Below, in pieces: positions 43,846-53,040 of a DNA stretch of 64,000 bases. Under the pieces are notes generated by a model, which saw nothing but the letters and a program-made list of their open reading frames with translations, was not told the DNA's origin and did not search any database. Every line of letters begins with the position of its first letter. The stretch's first letter is position 1. A program made the position numbers and the translations under genes. Source of the stretch: UBA9410 sp963933065 (GTDB lineage: Bacteria; Actinomycetota; Acidimicrobiia; Acidimicrobiales; MedAcidi-G1); contig CAWVUB010000001.1 in the NCBI GenBank assembly GCA_963933065.1, forward strand, positions 4,131 through 68,130, in the 5' to 3' direction.

Positions 43846-44286
43846 TCATTTAGGGTCCACCGCGGCCAGGTCTGAGGCCAAGTAGGGGCTAAGGCGATCA
43901 ATCATCGAAGCAGGAAATCGGGTCGGTCGGCCGTTAGTTCCGGTAACCGCAGCTACAACGTCTTGGGTGGCTAATACTTGGTTGGCTCCAGACTCGGTAT
44001 CTAGGCGTAAAATTCGCTGTCCCCATAGCGACGATGCCCGGCGGATTTCTAGAACTTCGGTCTCTACGATAAGCGCGTCCCCACCCACAGCAGAGGCTAA
44101 GAATTTTGTGGAGATCTGACTGACTACGAAGCGGAAGCCCGCACTCTCCAGATCATGAAGCCCTAGTCCGGCCTCCTCGAGTAGTTCGATTCGTCCGGTC
44201 TCGAACAACTGGACGTAGACGCTGTGGTTGAGGTGGCCGTAAGGATCTAGTTCGTAGAAACGGACTTTGACGGGATGGAGGTGGGG
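43846..44286 (-). CDS. 4HBT-type acyl-CoA thioesterase
   Basis: Hot-dog thioesterase of 146 residues. The N-terminal motif VKVRFYELDPYGHLNHSVYV holds the active aspartate; ETGRIELLEEAG follows, as in the 4-hydroxybenzoyl-CoA thioesterase group. I chose GTG 44286, which puts the motif near the start as in relatives; GTG 44322 and ATG 44400 are in frame but would run into the divergent gene. Acyl-chain preference is unknown. Confidence 0.85.
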   Translation of the reverse strand, partial: PHLHPVKVRFYELDPYGHLNHSVYVQLFETGRIELLEEAGLGLHDLESAGFRFVVSQISTKFLASAVGGDALIVETEVLEIRRASSLWGQRILRLDTESGANQVLATQDVVAAVTGTNGRPTRFPASMIDRLSPYLASDLAAVDPK

Positions 44287-44338
44287 CACATCGTCGACGC
44301 TAGCCCCACCCCCGAAGGCCACGGGTACCCTCGGCGCC

Positions 44339-45202
44339 GTGGTAAAGCAAACTCCTTTCACCGTCGAGATTTTCTCAGAGTGCTTTGAGGCATCAGCCAC
44401 AGATAAGACTCACACTGATTCCCTGCCGGTGCTCTTGGTTTCAGGGGCCGACGCCCAATGCACACAATGGGTGCCGGCACTTATCGAGCCACTGCAGGCG
44501 CTCGGTCACCAAGTGGTTCGCTATGACCACCGGGATAGCGGTCTATCCACGAAGGTGCCAGCCGATGTCTTCTACACGTTAGATGACCTAGCCGACGACG
44601 CGTTAACTGTGATGAAGACTTACGGGATACAGCGCGCTCACATCATCGGGCGATCAATGGGTGGCATGGTTGGCCAACTTTTAGCCCTTAACCACCCTGA
44701 CTGTGTTGCCACGCTCACCCTGGTTTGCTCAACTCCTGGATTAGGTGATGAGCGCCTCCCGATGGCTGCCGACTGGCTTTTGGAGCTTATGACCGAAAGG
44801 CTGTTTGCCGGGCCGCCACTGTCTGATGTTGACCGTGCGGCCTGGATAGTGGAACAAGATGAGTGGTTCGCAGGGCCCCGTTTTGTTGAGCGAACTGAGT
44901 TGCGGATCCGTAAGGCATTAGACGAAGTGGCCCGGTCCTGGTATCCGGAGTCAGGTCACGGAGCGGCGGTGGGTGCTTCACCGTCGCGTCTAGATCGTTT
45001 AGATGAGATCACAGCACCCACTCTCGTTGTGCACGGCACAGTTGATCCGGTGTTCAGTGTTGAGCACGCTCTGGCACTGGCCGAGGGCATCTCAGGCGCC
45101 GAGCTTTGGCTGGTTGATGAACTTGGCCACGAACTGCCTGACAGCCTGCTACCAGAATTAGTTGAGCGACTGCGCCGACATTTTTCACAGCCCCCTAACT
45201 AG
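44339..45202 (+). CDS. Alpha/beta hydrolase
   Basis: An alpha/beta-hydrolase-fold protein of 287 residues. The oxyanion region is followed by YDHRDSGLST and the nucleophile elbow GRSMGGMVG (serine at about 100-110), then the acid TLVVHGTVDPVFS and the histidine of ELGHELPDS near 275. Resembles epoxide hydrolase/haloperoxidase-like esterases. GTG 44339 is preferred because the frame upstream lies over the divergent thioesterase start. Substrate unknown. Confidence 0.85.
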   Translation: MVKQTPFTVEIFSECFEASATDKTHTDSLPVLLVSGADAQCTQWVPALIEPLQALGHQVVRYDHRDSGLSTKVPADVFYTLDDLADDALTVMKTYGIQRAHIIGRSMGGMVGQLLALNHPDCVATLTLVCSTPGLGDERLPMAADWLLELMTERLFAGPPLSDVDRAAWIVEQDEWFAGPRFVERTELRIRKALDEVARSWYPESGHGAAVGASPSRLDRLDEITAPTLVVHGTVDPVFSVEHALALAEGISGAELWLVDELGHELPDSLLPELVERLRRHFSQPPN

Positions 45203-45655
45203 CGGTGAATCCGGGAAGTGACTGTGTCTCACATCCAAGGGCGACAGTGTTGGCGGGTTTGTTTTTGGGCCACCACCTATCGGGGTTCTCCCCCGGCCGG
45301 CATGTCTCTACTTCTGGAAGATCGGTTGGGCGAACTCGTTAATTAGGACTTGGAGTTGCCTATCAGGCCCCGAGCCGGAAGCTGATCACCTAATTCTCTG
45401 ATCAGGATTAACGGTGAGACAGTTGCTTTGGAACGCGAGCAAGTTTCCTTCCCGCCAAAGTTAATTATGGTTGGCCGCTTCAATAACTTGCTCTCACGAG
45501 CACCCGTAGTTTGATTTAGTTGAACGTGGGGTGATCGCATAATCGAACTCCAGTCAAAGGGTTGTGCTGAAGGAGACTCGTGTCAGCGAGTCAGGGCGTC
45601 CCGATTTGCGATGGGTTAGTTGCAGTTACCACTATTCAGGCAGCGAAAATCTGGA
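45203..45655. other. 453-base gap between the hydrolase and the sdh operon
   Basis: No convincing gene. It contains a 9-bp inverted repeat (GAGCAAGTT at 45437-45445, AACTTGCTC at 45485-45493) with 39 bases between, a repeated CTGATCA pair near 45384 and 45399, and a small hairpin GACTCG/CGAGTC at 45575-45592 that lies after the sdhB stop and might end that operon. I cannot assign a function to it. Confidence 0.5.
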
Positions 45656-46438
45656 CTAGTGCTGTCCGGCTAACGCTCGATTCTTTATCTTTGCCTTCAT
45701 ATAGTCCCGGTTCATGAATGCAATGAAATCCAGTGAGATCTCCTTTGGGCACGCCGCAGAGCATTCACCATGGTTGGTGCATGAGCCGAAGAACTCTTCC
45801 ATGGTCTCGACCATGGTTTCGGTCCGACTCCACCGTTCAGCCTGACCTTGAGGCAGGAGTCCAAGGTGGCCGATCTTGGCCGATGTGAATAATTGGGCAG
45901 CGGAGTTAGGGCAGGCCGCTACACAGGCACCACACCCGATGCACGCCGCAGCATCGAACGCCATGTCGGCAGCCGCTTTGGGCACCGGGGTGAGATTGGC
46001 TTCGGACGCAGCACCAGTATTGACCGAGATGTAGCCTCCGGATTCGATGATGCGGTCCAGCGGCGAGCGGTCTACGGCTAAATCCCGAATTACCGGGAAG
46101 CCGGCGGCTCGGAACGGCTCAACGACAATCTGATCTCCGTCATTGAACTCTCTCATATGTAGTTGGCATGTGGCCGTGGCCTTCTGTGGCCCGTGAGCTC
46201 GACCGTTTATCATCACACCACAAGTGCCACAAATACCCTCTCGGCAGTCGCTCTCGAAGGCCAACGGTTCAGTGCCAACCTCGTTGAGTTGCTCGTTGAG
46301 CTGATCAAGCATCTCTAGGAATGAGGCGTCTGTGCTGATGGTTTGTTGGTGGACTTCGAACCCCCCAGTGTCAGTTGGGCCGTCTTGGCGCCATACCTTC
46401 AGGGTTACGTTGATGGTCTCGCCATGTCCAGAACTCAT
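45656..46438 (-). CDS. sdhB: Succinate dehydrogenase iron-sulfur subunit
   Basis: 260 residues carrying three Fe-S clusters. [2Fe-2S] ligands in CREGICGTCGVM, [4Fe-4S] in CIGCGACVAACP and [3Fe-4S] in CTNHGECSAACP; all cysteines present. It passes electrons from SdhA to the membrane quinone site. It follows sdhA in the order sdhC-sdhA-sdhB on the minus strand. Confidence 0.96.
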   Translation of the reverse strand: MSSGHGETINVTLKVWRQDGPTDTGGFEVHQQTISTDASFLEMLDQLNEQLNEVGTEPLAFESDCREGICGTCGVMINGRAHGPQKATATCQLHMREFNDGDQIVVEPFRAAGFPVIRDLAVDRSPLDRIIESGGYISVNTGAASEANLTPVPKAAADMAFDAAACIGCGACVAACPNSAAQLFTSAKIGHLGLLPQGQAERWSRTETMVETMEEFFGSCTNHGECSAACPKEISLDFIAFMNRDYMKAKIKNRALAGQH

Positions 46439-46464
46439 GTCGAACCTCTCCTTCTAGCCTGCGT

Positions 46465-48429
46465 TTACTTGTACGAGCGCTGTGATAGCGCCACGTTTTC
46501 GAATGACAACTCCTCGCGGTGGCGGGTCTGGGCAGTGCCCACCCCATTCCATTCCCAGGCAGCGACATGTGAAAAGTTCTCGTCGTCTCGTTGCGCCTCA
46601 CCGTCGTCTGTTTGGTGCTCCTCACGAAAGTGGCCCCCTGCCGATTCTTCCCGTTCCAGAGCATCTCGAGCCATCAATTCTGCCAACTCAAAGAAGTCGG
46701 CCACCCGGCCAGCTTTTTCCAGTGACTGATTGAGTGTCTCTGCGCTGCCTAACACTCTCACATTGGTTTGGAACTCCTCGCGCAAGGTGGGGATCTCGCT
46801 GAGCGCCTTCTCCAAGCCGACTTTGCTACGAGCCATCCCGATGTAATCCCAAACGATCCGACCCAACTCACGGTGGTAATAGTCGACCGAGTGGGTGCCG
46901 TTGATTGACAGCCATCGTTGCTGTTCATTTTTAACTTCAGCCACTGCATTGGTGAACACTGGATCGTCGGTGGGCACAGCCTGCTGTCCCAGCATGTCGG
47001 CAAGGTTGTCACCAATCGTGTACGGCAACACGAAGTAGCCATCCGCCAGTCCTTGCATGAGGGCACTGGCCCCAAGCCGATTGGCACCGTGGTCAGAAAA
47101 GTTGGCCTCGCCTATTGCGTACAGGCTGGGGATAGTTGTCATCAGGTTGTAGTCCACCCAAAGTCCACCCATCGTGTAGTGGATTGCCGGGTAGATCCTC
47201 ATTGGCTGTTCGTACGGGTTTTCACCAGTGATGCGTTGATACATGTCGAAGAGGTTTCCGTACTTGGCTGAGATGGCCTCCGCTCCGTCGCGGGCGATGG
47301 CCGCTGCGAAGTCGAGATAGACCCCATTTTTCAATGGACCAACGCCACGGTTCTCGTCGCAAACCGTCTTGGCGTTACGCGAGGCAACATCCCGGGGCAC
47401 CAAGTTACCAAAGGCTGGATATTTGCGTTCCAAATAGTAGTCGCGGTCAACCTCGGGAATGTCGGCTGCCGGTCGGCTGTCGTCGAACCCTTCGGGCACC
47501 CAAATCCGACCGTCATTGCGGAGCGATTCCGACATGAGGGTGAGTTTTGACTGGAAGTCGTCACTTACCGGAATACAGGTCGGGTGGATTTGAGTGAAGC
47601 AGGGATTCGCGAAAAAGGCTCCTTCTCGATGGGCCCGCCAGGCTGCTGTGACATTACACATCATGGCGTTGGTCGAGAGAAAGTAGACGTTGCCGTAGCC
47701 GCCAGTTGCAAGAACTACAGCGTGGGCTGAGTGTGAGGTGACTTCCCCGGACAGAAGGTCCCGAACAATGATGCCGCAGGCCCGACCATCCTTGACCACT
47801 ACCTTAAGCATCTCTGAGCGGGTGTGTAACTCCACGGTGCCTGCACCGACCTGGCGCATCAGCGCCGAGTAGGCACCCACCAGTAACTGTTGGCCGGTTT
47901 GGCCTCGGGCGTAGAAGGTACGTGAGACCTGGGCTCCACCAAATGACCGATTATCCAGAAGCCCCCCGTAATCGCGGGCAAATGGCACACCCTGTGCGGT
48001 GGCTTGGTCGATGATGTTGACTGACACCTCGGCTAGGCGATGGACGTTGGCCTCCCGGGATCGGTAGTCGCCTCCCTTAACGGTGTCGTAGAAGAGCCGG
48101 TGCACTGAGTCACCATCGTTCGTGTAGTTCTTAGCCCCATTGATGCCGCCTTGGGCCGCGATGGAGTGAGCCCGGCGAGGGCTGTCGTGAAAGGTGAAGG
48201 CCTTAACCCGGTAGCCAAGTTCACCAAGGGAGGCTGCCGCCGATGCACCTGCCAGTCCAGTGCCAACCACGATTACTTCGAACTTGCGCTTGTTGTTGGG
48301 GTTAACCAACTTCATAGAGAACTTATGGTTCTCCCATTTAGTGGCAATGTCACCGGGAGGGACTCGTCCATTGAGAGTCGGGTTTTCTGTTCTAGGGGTC
48401 TCTGGCATCGAAGCGTTCATCTCATTCAT
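46465..48429 (-). CDS. sdhA: Succinate dehydrogenase / fumarate reductase flavoprotein subunit
   Basis: Flavoprotein of about 654 residues with the FAD motif VVGTGLAGASAAASL, AHSIAAQGGINGAKNY (covalent FAD His) and the active region with GLLDNRSFGGA. A small extra segment before the Rossmann fold is normal for the Bacteroidetes/actinobacterial type that pairs with a five-helix cytochrome b. ATG 48429 has GGAG upstream (GAGCCGGAG on the minus strand); the frame continues a further 16 codons only inside sdhC. It oxidises succinate to fumarate. Confidence 0.96.
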   Translation of the reverse strand: MNEMNASMPETPRTENPTLNGRVPPGDIATKWENHKFSMKLVNPNNKRKFEVIVVGTGLAGASAAASLGELGYRVKAFTFHDSPRRAHSIAAQGGINGAKNYTNDGDSVHRLFYDTVKGGDYRSREANVHRLAEVSVNIIDQATAQGVPFARDYGGLLDNRSFGGAQVSRTFYARGQTGQQLLVGAYSALMRQVGAGTVELHTRSEMLKVVVKDGRACGIIVRDLLSGEVTSHSAHAVVLATGGYGNVYFLSTNAMMCNVTAAWRAHREGAFFANPCFTQIHPTCIPVSDDFQSKLTLMSESLRNDGRIWVPEGFDDSRPAADIPEVDRDYYLERKYPAFGNLVPRDVASRNAKTVCDENRGVGPLKNGVYLDFAAAIARDGAEAISAKYGNLFDMYQRITGENPYEQPMRIYPAIHYTMGGLWVDYNLMTTIPSLYAIGEANFSDHGANRLGASALMQGLADGYFVLPYTIGDNLADMLGQQAVPTDDPVFTNAVAEVKNEQQRWLSINGTHSVDYYHRELGRIVWDYIGMARSKVGLEKALSEIPTLREEFQTNVRVLGSAETLNQSLEKAGRVADFFELAELMARDALEREESAGGHFREEHQTDDGEAQRDDENFSHVAAWEWNGVGTAQTRHREELSFENVALSQRSYK

Positions 48430-48446
48430 GTGGTCGTTTCTCCGGC

Positions 48447-49286
48447 TCAGTGATCTAGTGCCTGTTCGGCAAGGCACGCGTTGCCCTCGATCTCACCGAT
48501 CGGGCAGTGCCGTTCGTCCTCATCGATCAGTCCAGCCTGAGTCAGAACTGGAAAACTCAGGTTGCCGACCAAGATAAGGCCAGCCAAAACGGTAGCCAAG
48601 CTCCTGCGTAGTTTGTTGTAACGCGGGTTGTTCACGCCGAGGCTCTGGAACATCGACCACGCCCCGTGGAAGATGTGCCATGCCAGTGCCACGTTGGCAA
48701 CTACGTAGAGAATGGCCACCGGCAGGTTGCCCAGTGATGTGGACACGTTGTGGTATGGGTCGCCGGGTACGAAGGCATCACCCAGCCACCACCCCCAGGT
48801 CAGGTCGGCCAGGTGGTAGAACACGAAGAGAGCGATGATGGGCCCAGTCCAGCGCATTGTGCGACTGGCAAACGTTGCAGCCACATGGTCGCGGCCACCT
48901 TCGTACTTCTTGACTCCGCTGATCCGACTGGCGTTTTCGCTGGCGTTGCCGCTCATTCGGCTCAGAGTGATCGCTGAGTGCAAGTGCAGAACAAACATGC
49001 CAAGCAGGCCAACGCGGAGGAGCCACAGAACGGCACCTTTCGGGATCAGACCACTTCCTAGAGTGCGAAGCGACTCGGCGTACTCGTGCATCCGGGCTGG
49101 GCCTTCGTACACGTGGAGGTTGCCAATCATGTGGACCAGCACGAAGCCGATTAAGCCAATGCCTGTGATGGCCATGACCCACTTGCGGCCTACAGCGCTC
49201 TGGTACAGGTTCAGTGGGAAAGGGTATTGGCGACCTTGAGGTCGAATCGGCGCCACGCGGTAGCGCTGATCAGTGGTCTGGGCCAT
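48447..49286 (-). CDS. sdhC: Succinate dehydrogenase cytochrome b subunit (five-helix type)
   Basis: Membrane anchor of 279 residues with five hydrophobic helices of the b558 (type B) form that replaces separate SdhC and SdhD. GRKWVMAITGIGLIGFVLVH at the start of helix 1 with the His of MIGNLHVYEG, and histidines in helices 2-5 (MFVLHLHSAI, LIVFYHLADL region, ALAWHIFHGAWS) give ligands for two hemes. The gene precedes sdhA by 17 bases. It lies 72 bases downstream of the GH2-like gene, so its promoter must be within or before that gene. Confidence 0.95.
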   Translation of the reverse strand: MAQTTDQRYRVAPIRPQGRQYPFPLNLYQSAVGRKWVMAITGIGLIGFVLVHMIGNLHVYEGPARMHEYAESLRTLGSGLIPKGAVLWLLRVGLLGMFVLHLHSAITLSRMSGNASENASRISGVKKYEGGRDHVAATFASRTMRWTGPIIALFVFYHLADLTWGWWLGDAFVPGDPYHNVSTSLGNLPVAILYVVANVALAWHIFHGAWSMFQSLGVNNPRYNKLRRSLATVLAGLILVGNLSFPVLTQAGLIDEDERHCPIGEIEGNACLAEQALDH

Positions 49287-49358
49287 GGTCTCCTCCTCGC
49301 GTGTCAACCCCAGAGCGGCGGGCGGGGCGACTTCTACCCGGATGGTAGCGGGCGCTGT

Positions 49359-51485
49359 TCAGTCAGCACCGATACGGCCTTCGTAGCGGTTGGTTACTGT
49401 ATGGCCCCCGTCGATAGTCAGCCCTAATTCGAGAACTACTGATCCGGTTGCATCACCGAGAGGAAGCTCGAAGGTCCCAATCATGGTGACTGAATCGGCC
49501 TCGAGAGATCCTCCCCATGATCGTTCAACAACTAGTTCCTTAGTTTTGATGAGGAGACGACTGTCTACTCTGCATTGGGAAATTGGTTCGCGGCCGTCGT
49601 GCACGACAAACACCTGGGTCCGGAGAGTTGAGCGGGGGGCGATGGATTCCAGCGGTGGGTCAGCCACTACGATCGTTGGAGCGCACGCTGCCATGACAGT
49701 TGCATATGCAGGCTTAGGAACCCGTCGGTAGTCGACCAGGGACCCGGAGATAGCCGCCGCCCCATCGAGTAGACGGTCCAGAGTAAACCCCCCGGTAGGC
49801 CGATACTTACGTCGGCGCAAAGCCTCAATCTGGATTCGTAGCAGACGGGCCTGGTGTTCACGGGTGCTGGACGCCCACTCTTGGGGACCTGGGTGATCAC
49901 CAGGGGGAAAGCGGCGGGTGATTACGTCTGCCTCTGCGCCATGGTCCTTAGCGAGACGCTGGAGGTCGATTTTGGGCCACGATGCGGGGTCCAGCGTCCC
50001 ATCGGTTAAGGCTGGCGACTCGTGGGGAACTGACTGCGTTCCAAAAGCTGCGACAAAACGACCGGCTCGTGCCACTCGGTCCACGTACTCGGCCAAGTCA
50101 CCACGCCGTCCGCTGTACCACCCGAACCATAGGTGGACGGCCGCATCGTCGATTCGTGGTGGGTTGGGCAGCACGCCAGAGTGGCTAATTACTGGGCGAG
50201 ACGGATCGGCTTGCTCGAGAGAGCGGCGCACAGAACGGTCTAGGACTGTCCGATTCCACGTAGGGATTTGCTGGTCTATTTGGCGGGGGACAGCCCGGGT
50301 CCGATCTACAGGATCGGGGACATCGTGAGCGCACCAAACTATTACTGACGGATGGTGCCCCAAAAGGTCGACCACATCTCGGGCTTGTCGGGCCGCTTGG
50401 TTCCGGATCCCCCTGTGGTAGCCACCGGTTAGGGGCAGGTCCTGCCACAGCAACATGCCGGTTCGGTCGGCTTCGGCGTACAGCTCAGGGGCCGACACGT
50501 GTCCGATCATCCTGAGGAAGTTCAAACCGGCATCGCGCGCCAGAGTCAAGTCGGTAGTTGTTGATTCGAGAGTCACTCGAGATAGGTCGCGGTCTAGTGG
50601 TGGGACAATCGCCCCCCGGAGGAAAAGTCGTTGTCCGTTTATTGACCAGATCTGATTGCGCATGTGAACAGAGCGAAAACCAGTGCGACGTAACGCCCGG
50701 TCGCTTACTTGGCCGTCTTCGGTCGCCACGATTAATTCCACATCGTGCAGATGCTGTTCACCCATTTCGGCAGGCCACCACAGTGGTGGCCTGGGGACCC
50801 GAATAGACCATTCGACCCGATTCTCGCCACCAGCCAATGGCTGTCGATGACGGTGGTCGATGCCCAGCACTTTCGTGTGGAAGATCGCTTCCCGAGGCCG
50901 GTCAGCGTGAACTACTGCCCGAAAGGTCAGGGTGGCCACTGATTCTGTTGCCCTGCTGCACAACACCCGGATGTGTAGTAGGGGAACTGGGCCGGTCTCA
51001 CGCAATTGGACATGGCGTCCGATCCCACCAGGGTTCCATGCGGCGATGCCCCGGCCGCCTTGGGTAGTCCCGGTAAGAGTCCGCTTCTCGTCCGGTTTAC
51101 CAATGGGTGGGCATGTGGCTTCCACAGCCAGAAGATGGTCGGAGCGGGCGCGGGCGGCGGCAGTGATTTCCAATAGGTGAGGAGTGAATGAGCCTTCAGT
51201 GGGGCCGAGGTATGAACCGTCGAGCCACACATCTCCCTGGCACGTAACGCCGGCAAATTCTAAAAATGTACGTCGTTCGGCTCCCGGTGGCGTAGTGGTG
51301 AACTGGGTCCGGTACAGCATCGGCCCATCAGAATCTGTGAAGGCCTGTGTGCTTCGCCAAGAGCCAGGGACAGTGACCTCCAGCCAGTTTCTGTCATCGA
51401 GACTTTCGAGTGGAAAGTCGCGCCGGAGTACTTCGTCAGCTTCAATGGCCCGCCACGGACCAGGTAGCGCCTCAGAGTGTTCCAT
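49359..51485 (-). CDS. GH2-like glycosidase-fold protein lacking catalytic glutamates
   Basis: 708 residues with the GH2 domain order: a jelly-roll N-domain (TFLEFAGVTCQGDVWLDGSY), an Ig-like domain, and a TIM barrel from about 290 (FLRMIGHVSAPELYAEADRT, LLGHHPSVIVWCAH). It looks most like beta-mannosidase. Where that family has WCGNNE, this protein reads WCAHDV (about residues 384-389), and where the nucleophile lies in RFVSEYGFQ it reads RFVAAFGTQ, with Ala480 in place of Glu. Both catalytic acids are therefore missing; it is probably not a standard glycosidase. It may bind glycans. It lies next to another degenerate glycosidase and upstream of sdh. Confidence 0.82.
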   Translation of the reverse strand: MEHSEALPGPWRAIEADEVLRRDFPLESLDDRNWLEVTVPGSWRSTQAFTDSDGPMLYRTQFTTTPPGAERRTFLEFAGVTCQGDVWLDGSYLGPTEGSFTPHLLEITAAARARSDHLLAVEATCPPIGKPDEKRTLTGTTQGGRGIAAWNPGGIGRHVQLRETGPVPLLHIRVLCSRATESVATLTFRAVVHADRPREAIFHTKVLGIDHRHRQPLAGGENRVEWSIRVPRPPLWWPAEMGEQHLHDVELIVATEDGQVSDRALRRTGFRSVHMRNQIWSINGQRLFLRGAIVPPLDRDLSRVTLESTTTDLTLARDAGLNFLRMIGHVSAPELYAEADRTGMLLWQDLPLTGGYHRGIRNQAARQARDVVDLLGHHPSVIVWCAHDVPDPVDRTRAVPRQIDQQIPTWNRTVLDRSVRRSLEQADPSRPVISHSGVLPNPPRIDDAAVHLWFGWYSGRRGDLAEYVDRVARAGRFVAAFGTQSVPHESPALTDGTLDPASWPKIDLQRLAKDHGAEADVITRRFPPGDHPGPQEWASSTREHQARLLRIQIEALRRRKYRPTGGFTLDRLLDGAAAISGSLVDYRRVPKPAYATVMAACAPTIVVADPPLESIAPRSTLRTQVFVVHDGREPISQCRVDSRLLIKTKELVVERSWGGSLEADSVTMIGTFELPLGDATGSVVLELGLTIDGGHTVTNRYEGRIGAD

Positions 51486-51725
51486 GACCTGACGCTAGGC
51501 CTCCGACAGACAACTCTTGATTCTACTGCTGGAAGTTGGAGGTTCTCTCGACCGGAAGACCCTTCGTCTGAGATGGTCAGTACTGTTGAACTGGTCCTAG
51601 AGGGGTTGCATTTATCCCAAAGACCAAACAAGCAGACCTTAAGGCTCAGGATCTTTTTACCTCGCTAGAAGTGAAGCCTCCCAAGACGGAGATTCCAAGA
51701 TCAAATTCTCTAGAGGTGCAGGGCA

Positions 51726-53033
51726 TTAAGAGAACGATGGGGGGGCGGGACGTCCAGTTATTTGTTCAGATAACCATCGCCCGCTGTCCTTTAGCCTGCG
51801 GTCCCGGGTGACTAGCCCACGGGGCCCAGCAAAACCCGGCGCCGTTCCCCAGCCTGCGGTTGCGTAGCCGTCCAACAGGGAGTCGTGGAATAAGCCCACG
51901 ACGGGTATTCCATCCTCTACCGCTGATTCGATTTGTGCGATTACATCTCGGAGCATTTCCTCGCGCCACTCGTCGTCGGTGGTTGATACTCCCCAGCCAG
52001 CCACTACTAGGTCCCGACCGTTGAGTCTGTGATGGATCTGCCGGAGGACTACTCCTAGTTCTTCGGGTAGTGGAGCGGCACCCGTGGCGTCCACTCGGGC
52101 ATTGGGTGGATATGGGCCGGGGGTACCGCTGGCGTCCACCCTTACCGGGTGGTCACCAACTAGGCCAATGAGGTCAAAGGCGCCAGCCAACTCAGGTCGA
52201 TCAGTTGGGGTTCGCCACGGCCAGGCCAACTCTCCGTCGGCTAGTGCCCGAAGCCACGAATCCCATAGCACTCGTTTCCAGTGAAGGGCCTGTTCACGCT
52301 CCAGGTTGTTATTTTTGGAACTGGATTGGTCATGGCCAATACCATCGTCAGGTAATGCAGCAAAGATGGATGGGGCAGCGAAAACGCCCATGACCGGAGC
52401 GTTACCGCTCTGAAGCAGTCGGCAGGCGTCAAAATTTGCTTCGAGCGCGCCTTCGAGGACTACGCGAGCTTTCTCAGGGTTAGTCCGACCAGGGGGACGG
52501 ACGCCTAGTAGGTGGCCACGGACCGTTGAACCGATCGGATCCTCGATGGGTACCCATCCGGCTGTCAGATCTTCTAAGGCTTCGGCGGTGCGGTCTACAT
52601 GCCGGGCCCACCAACTACTCCGACTTGATGTTTCGGCAAACCCTCCTTCGTCATCGACGAACCAACCCGGGAGCGTTCCGTTCACCAGTGTGACCCATGG
52701 TTGTATCCCAATATCAACAGCTGAGGAGAGAATGCTTCGGGCCTGTTCAAGTGCGCGACCATCGAGCACTCCGGGTCGAGGTTCCAAGCGGGCCCATTCG
52801 ATGGTGATGCGTATGTCGGTGAATCCCAGAGCAGCGGCAAGGCGGAGGTCATCGACATAATCGCTAGCGAAACCTGCTCCAGCGCCGGAGGTTGAAACCC
52901 GACCATCGTCTTCCCAACGTGACCAATCGGCGGCCGGTGCTACCCCTTCGGCCGACAGAGACGAGTCGGTTACACCCCATCGAAATTCCTTCCCATGCAG
53001 TTCAGACGGTGTGCTCGTTTCTCGGGTGAGCAT
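51726..53033 (-). CDS. GH1-like protein lacking catalytic glutamates
   Basis: 435 residues resembling a GH1 beta-glucosidase barrel: FRWGVTDSSLSAEG at the start, YVDDLRLAAALGFTDIRITI, EWARLEPRPG, and at the end GLFHDSLLDGYATAGW where GH1 has GYFxWSLxDNFEW. The acid/base motif (T-x-NEP) reads WVPIEDPIG (Asp165) and the nucleophile motif (ITENG) reads VVAGWG (Gly346). Thus one acid is shortened and the nucleophile is lost. The gene starts 7 bases after the MaoC stop, so it is coupled with it. Role unknown: a binding or structural derivative is likely. Confidence 0.8.
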   Translation of the reverse strand: MLTRETSTPSELHGKEFRWGVTDSSLSAEGVAPAADWSRWEDDGRVSTSGAGAGFASDYVDDLRLAAALGFTDIRITIEWARLEPRPGVLDGRALEQARSILSSAVDIGIQPWVTLVNGTLPGWFVDDEGGFAETSSRSSWWARHVDRTAEALEDLTAGWVPIEDPIGSTVRGHLLGVRPPGRTNPEKARVVLEGALEANFDACRLLQSGNAPVMGVFAAPSIFAALPDDGIGHDQSSSKNNNLEREQALHWKRVLWDSWLRALADGELAWPWRTPTDRPELAGAFDLIGLVGDHPVRVDASGTPGPYPPNARVDATGAAPLPEELGVVLRQIHHRLNGRDLVVAGWGVSTTDDEWREEMLRDVIAQIESAVEDGIPVVGLFHDSLLDGYATAGWGTAPGFAGPRGLVTRDRRLKDSGRWLSEQITGRPAPPSFS

Positions 53034-53040
53034 GCTGATC

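Noticed and set aside
45343..45540. 65-codon minus-strand frame in the gap before sdhB
   Set aside because: No ribosome binding site, no family features, composition like the surrounding non-coding sequence.
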